Assembly (NCBI GenBank): GCA_015063385.1
Contig: SVUG01000017.1
Location: 1-36,426, forward strand
Direction: 5' to 3'
DNA: 36,426 nt
From: Oscillospiraceae bacterium
GTDB lineage: Bacteria; Bacillota; Clostridia; Oscillospirales; CAG-272
Shown here piece after piece: positions 33,371 through 36,426 of this stretch; position 1 is the first letter of the stretch; each line of letters opens with the position of its first letter. The notes below the pieces were generated by a model. That model was not told the origin of the DNA, ran no database searches, and was given only the letters and a program-made list of their open reading frames with translations. A program made the translations under genes and the position numbers.

Positions 33371-33406
33371 ATATTAAGGAAAATACTTTATTCTTATGGA
33401 GATGAA

Positions 33407-35470
33407 ATGAGCTACTGCATAGGCATTGATCTTGGCGGCACAAATATAGCCGCGGGAATAGTTGACCTTAAAGAAAAGAGAATAGTCAGAAAATCGCGTA
33501 TCAAAACTCGTGCACCCCGTCCGTGCGAGGAAATATCCGAGGATATCTTTGAGCTTTGCAAAAAGCTCGTATCTTTTGAGGGAATGTCACTTAAGGATAT
33601 GCAGTGGATTGGAATTGCCACACCCGGTATAGTCAAGGATGGCAAGGTTATTTACGCGAATAATCTTGGCTGGCAAAATGCGGAATTTGTGAAAATTATG
33701 CACGAGAAAACCGGTCTCCCGGTTATAATTGCTAACGATGCCAATACCGCAGCTTACGCAGAGGCAATATGGGGTGTCGGCGCTGAGTCGCGCACGCTCG
33801 TTGCCGTCACACTCGGCACGGGAGTCGGTGGTGGAATCGTTATTGACGGTAGAATCTGGGAGGGCATGAACGGATTTGCTGCCGAGCTTGGACACATCAC
33901 TCTCGACTCCGAGGGTAGAATTTGCAGCTGTGGAAAGCGCGGTTGCTTTGAGGCTTATTGCTCAGCTACTGCACTCGTCAGTGAGGCACGCCGAGTCATG
34001 CATCTCTATCCCAGTAGCGTTATGTGGGATATGTGCGGACGCGATGCTTCTAAAATGAACGGCTACATTCCCTTCAAGGCTTACGAGCAGGGGGATGAGG
34101 CGGCAACCGAGGTAATCGGGGACTTTATCAAATATCTTGCGATAGGTATTTCAAACATTATAAACATACTTCAGCCTGATGTGCTTTGCATCGGTGGAGG
34201 TATTTCAGCGGAGGGCGAGCTGCTTATGGCACCCCTGCGCAAGCAGATTGAGCGTATTTCCTTTGGAGTAAAAGAGGGCAGGACTAAGGTTGCTGCCGCA
34301 AAATTCTTGAATGATGCCGGCATTATAGGTGCGGCACTGCTGGGAAAGCAGGAGGAGATTACAAAGGTGAAAGAATATATTAAGACTATAATTGATAATT
34401 TTGATATAGACGGCGTGGTTATTGAATCTCATCCCTACGGTAACGGTCATATCAACGATACAAGATACATACTCGTAAAGAATGGCGGCGAGGATAAGGA
34501 GTACATTCTTCAGAAAATCAACAAGAACGTATTCAAATCCCCCCCTGCACTTATGGAGAACTATACCGGTGTCACCAAGTTCCTGCGCGATAAGATAATC
34601 AAGGCGGGCGGAGATCCTGACAGAGAAACCCTGAACGTCATTAAAACCAAAGCCGGTGAAAATTATTATCTTGACGAAAACGGTGATTATTGGCGTCTTA
34701 TCCTATTTGTGAAGGACAGCAAGAGCTACGACCTCGTCGAGCGCCCAGAGCAGTTCTACGATAGTGCGGTTGCTTTTGGTAATTTCCAGTATCTGCTCCG
34801 CGATTATCCTGCCGAAACGCTAAATGAGATTATCCCCAACTTCCACAACACTCCCGACCGTCTCAGGCTCTTCAAGGAGGCTGTTGCGGCAGACGTTTGT
34901 GCAAGACGCAGTGAGGTTGAAGCTGAGATTGCATTTGTTCTTGAACGCGAGGAGTTCGCACAAACTCTTGAGAGAGCGCACCGGGAGGGCAGACTTCCTC
35001 TAAAAGTCACTCACAACGACACCAAGCTTAACAATATTCTTTTTGATAAGTATACCGATGCGCCTCTTTGCGTCATAGACCTTGATACGATAATGCCCGG
35101 ATATTCGGTTAACGATTTTGGAGACTCTATCAGATTCGGTGCGACTACCGCACTTGAGGACGAGGTCGATCTTTCAAAGGTGAACTTTGATATTAACCTC
35201 TTTGAGCTCTATGTAAAGGGCTTTATCGAGGGCGCAAAGGGCGGTCTTTCCGAAGGCGAGCTCGAGATGCTTCCAATAGGTGCTATAATGATGACCTACG
35301 AGTGTGGCACCAGATTCCTCACCGACTATCTTCAGGGTGATACTTACTTCCGCACATCACGCAAAAATCACAATCTTGACCGTGCAAGAAATCAGTTCAA
35401 GCTTGTGCGCGATATGGAAGCAAATCTTCCTAAAATGCATGAAATTGTAAAGAAATATTCACATAATTAA
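33407..35470 (+). CDS. Fusion of a ROK sugar kinase and an N-acetylhexosamine 1-kinase (NahK)-like kinase
   Basis: 687 aa with two complete kinases. Residues ~1-315 are a ROK kinase: CIGIDLGGTNIAAGIVD, ANDANTAAYAEA (catalytic Asp ~111), TLGTGVGGGIVIDG and the zinc motif GHI...CSCGKRGCFE (~163-181), ending GIIGAALLGK. Only a short linker follows. Residues ~318-687 are a phosphotransferase-fold kinase resembling Bifidobacterium NahK: VVIESHPYGNGHINDTRYI, THNDTKLNNILFD (Brenner motif ~535) and CVIDLDTIMPGYSVNDFGDS (metal Asp). The frame is continuous. Followed 26 nt later by nagB. Inference: it phosphorylates amino sugars such as GlcNAc or GalNAc at O6 (ROK half) and at O1 (NahK half), feeding cell-wall or glycan salvage. 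The start at 33407 is set by ATGGAGATGAAATG. Confidence 0.88.
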   Translation: MSYCIGIDLGGTNIAAGIVDLKEKRIVRKSRIKTRAPRPCEEISEDIFELCKKLVSFEGMSLKDMQWIGIATPGIVKDGKVIYANNLGWQNAEFVKIMHEKTGLPVIIANDANTAAYAEAIWGVGAESRTLVAVTLGTGVGGGIVIDGRIWEGMNGFAAELGHITLDSEGRICSCGKRGCFEAYCSATALVSEARRVMHLYPSSVMWDMCGRDASKMNGYIPFKAYEQGDEAATEVIGDFIKYLAIGISNIINILQPDVLCIGGGISAEGELLMAPLRKQIERISFGVKEGRTKVAAAKFLNDAGIIGAALLGKQEEITKVKEYIKTIIDNFDIDGVVIESHPYGNGHINDTRYILVKNGGEDKEYILQKINKNVFKSPPALMENYTGVTKFLRDKIIKAGGDPDRETLNVIKTKAGENYYLDENGDYWRLILFVKDSKSYDLVERPEQFYDSAVAFGNFQYLLRDYPAETLNEIIPNFHNTPDRLRLFKEAVAADVCARRSEVEAEIAFVLEREEFAQTLERAHREGRLPLKVTHNDTKLNNILFDKYTDAPLCVIDLDTIMPGYSVNDFGDSIRFGATTALEDEVDLSKVNFDINLFELYVKGFIEGAKGGLSEGELEMLPIGAIMMTYECGTRFLTDYLQGDTYFRTSRKNHNLDRARNQFKLVRDMEANLPKMHEIVKKYSHN

Positions 35471-35496
35471 TTATTTTCGCAAGGAGAAATATAAAA

Positions 35497-36252
35497 ATGA
35501 TTAAATTTATTTGTGGAAAAACCAACGAGGAAGCAAGTGTTCTTGCTGCTAACGTTATGGCTGACGTAATTAAGGCAAAGCCCGATGCAGTGCTTGGCCT
35601 TGCAACCGGCTCCTCGCCCATCAATATGTACAAGGAGCTTATCAGAATGTGCTCCGCAGGCGAGATTTCCTTCAAGGCGGTAAAAAGCGTTAACCTTGAC
35701 GAGTACGTAGGACTCACTCCCGACCACGACCAGAGCTATGCTTACTTTATGAACGACAATCTTTTCGCTCATATAGATATTGACAAGGCGAACACAAATC
35801 TTCCCAGCGGACTCGCGGCAGACCCCGCCGCAGAGTGCAAGAGATACGACGCGGTTATCGAGTCTATGGGCGGCGTTGATATTCAGCTTCTCGGTATTGG
35901 AAACAACGGTCACATCGGCTTCAACGAGCCTGACACACATTTCCCTAAGACCACCAGCCTCGTTAATCTCACAGATTCTACTATTGATGCAAACTCTCGC
36001 TTCTTCGCTTCTCGTGACCTCGTACCCACCAAGGCGATTTCTATGGGTATCGGTCAGATTATGAATGCAAAAAAGGTTCTTCTCGTTGCATTTGGCACCG
36101 GCAAGGCAGAGATTCTTGAGAAGTCCTTCTTCGGCCCCGTCACCCCTGAGGTTCCTGCATCGATTTTGCAGTTCTTCAAGGGCGAGGTAGTAGTATGCGC
36201 TGACGAAGCAGCCCTTTCCGTAATCAAGGAAAAGCACCCCGAAGCACTTTAA
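35497..36252 (+). CDS. nagB: Glucosamine-6-phosphate deaminase
   Basis: 251 aa, typical length. Converts glucosamine-6-P to fructose-6-P and ammonia. Conserved: VLGLATGSSPINMYKEL, SVNLDEYVGL (catalytic Asp), LGIGNNGHIGFNEP (active-site His) and ISMGIGQIM. Preceded by AAGGAGAAATATAAAAATG. Pairs with the upstream kinase fusion; the deacetylase nagA that would link GlcNAc-6-P to this step is not in the window. No TTA, CTA or TCA codons, so it is likely highly expressed. Confidence 0.96.
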   Translation: MIKFICGKTNEEASVLAANVMADVIKAKPDAVLGLATGSSPINMYKELIRMCSAGEISFKAVKSVNLDEYVGLTPDHDQSYAYFMNDNLFAHIDIDKANTNLPSGLAADPAAECKRYDAVIESMGGVDIQLLGIGNNGHIGFNEPDTHFPKTTSLVNLTDSTIDANSRFFASRDLVPTKAISMGIGQIMNAKKVLLVAFGTGKAEILEKSFFGPVTPEVPASILQFFKGEVVVCADEAALSVIKEKHPEAL

Positions 36253-36272
36253 TTTTACTTAAAATAAAAACG

Positions 36273-36304
36273 AAAGCAGTCCGATTTTTTCGGACTGCTT
36301 TTGA
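36273..36304 (+). terminator. Terminator of the ROK-NahK-nagB operon
   Basis: AAAGCAGTCCG (36273-36283) / CGGACTGCTTT (36291-36301), an 11-bp stem with a 7-nt loop, followed by T. Confidence 0.88.
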
Positions 36305-36364
36305 TGTAAAAGAAATCCACGCGATAGTCGCGTGGTTCAGTGTAGGTTAACCGATGAAAAGAAT

Positions 36365-36426
36365 CCTCCGTTTGTGATATAATTAGAATTGACCTGCCAG
36401 TCGAAACTAAAAAACACAAACGGAGG
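36365..36426 (+). promoter_or_regulatory. Inverted repeat that would sequester the transposase ribosome binding site
   Basis: CCTCCGTTTGTG (36365-36376) is perfectly complementary to CACAAACGGAGG (36415-36426), so any RNA containing both arms hides GGAGG. Confidence 0.7.
36375..36383 (+). promoter_or_regulatory. Extended -10 promoter inside the inverted repeat
   Basis: TG-A-TATAAT with no clear -35. Transcription would begin near 36390, after the 5' arm of the inverted repeat, so the element's own RNA would lack that arm. Confidence 0.6.

Larger units (their letters stand above)
36303..36426 (+). mobile_element. Left end of an IS200/IS605-like element, cut just before its transposase gene
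   Basis: No gene, but a dense set of signals: a subterminal hairpin CCACGCGA-TAG-TCGCGTGG (36317-36335) as recognised by Y1 transposases, a 12-bp inverted repeat (36365-36376 / 36415-36426) whose 3' arm is the ribosome binding site, and an extended -10 between the arms. The window stops at GGAGG, where an ATG would be expected within a few bases. The call rests on this architecture and on the matching element end at 1-120; the transposase itself is not visible. Confidence 0.55.

Noticed and set aside
35467-36237. 256-codon minus-strand frame opposite nagB
   Set aside because: Codon-aligned shadow of nagB with no domain signature.

Overview
The window looks like chromosomal DNA of an anaerobic Bacillota (class Clostridia), probably an uncultured gut lineage. 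The evidence is strong GGAGG ribosome binding sites, many near-consensus sigma-A promoters (TTGACA, 17 bp, TATAAT), and gene families typical of the group: RqcH/NFACT, YtqB/MnmM, RlmH, YhaO/YhaN, SdpR/SdpI, pyruvate phosphate dikinase and GPH sugar transporters. No plasmid or phage genes are visible. The taxonomic call is inference from gene content; no 16S gene or tRNA is present.

Layout. 1-130: 3' end of an IS200/IS605-like element. 135-4610: a glycan-type cassette, with a carboxylesterase and GPH transporter divergent from an AraC regulator and a GNAT gene. 4646-7873: an alkaline phosphatase lipoprotein divergent from an sdpR-sdpI-CPBP immunity-like cassette; two matching palindromes frame the sdpR promoter and the CPBP gene carries one in-frame TGA. 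7978-14546: amidohydrolase, ppdK, APC permease, GNAT and radical SAM/SPASM protein. 14567-15565: a CE15-like alpha/beta hydrolase that has lost its catalytic Ser and His. 15678-20076: cca, a DapF-fold protein that seems to start at ATT inside a hairpin, rqcH and mnmM. 20137-22900: a membrane protein, then rpsB-tsf behind a structured leader. 23000-28347: a Glu/Ala-repeat membrane protein, a CYTH protein, and the operon murD, lipoprotein, cysteine desulfurase, rlmH. 28472-28960: RNase P RNA with a greatly extended P12 arm. 28994-33272: a PocR-type AraC regulator with a YhaO/YhaN (SbcD/SbcC-like) pair. 33407-36252: a ROK-NahK two-kinase fusion followed by nagB, an amino-sugar operon sharing overlapping promoters with the PocR/AraC gene. 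36303-36426: left end of a second IS200/IS605-like element, ending exactly at the ribosome binding site of its transposase.

How the genes work together. Most of the core is translation and RNA maintenance (cca, rqcH, mnmM, rpsB, tsf, rlmH, rnpB) mixed with carbohydrate use (esterase and transporter; ROK-NahK and nagB), PEP/pyruvate metabolism (ppdK) and one peptidoglycan gene (murD). The points most worth a second look are the ROK-NahK fusion, the paired sdpR operators, the ATT-start DapF-like pseudoenzyme within a hairpin, the RNase P P12 extension, the rpsB leader, and the IS end whose inverted repeat appears to let only the element's own transcript be translated.
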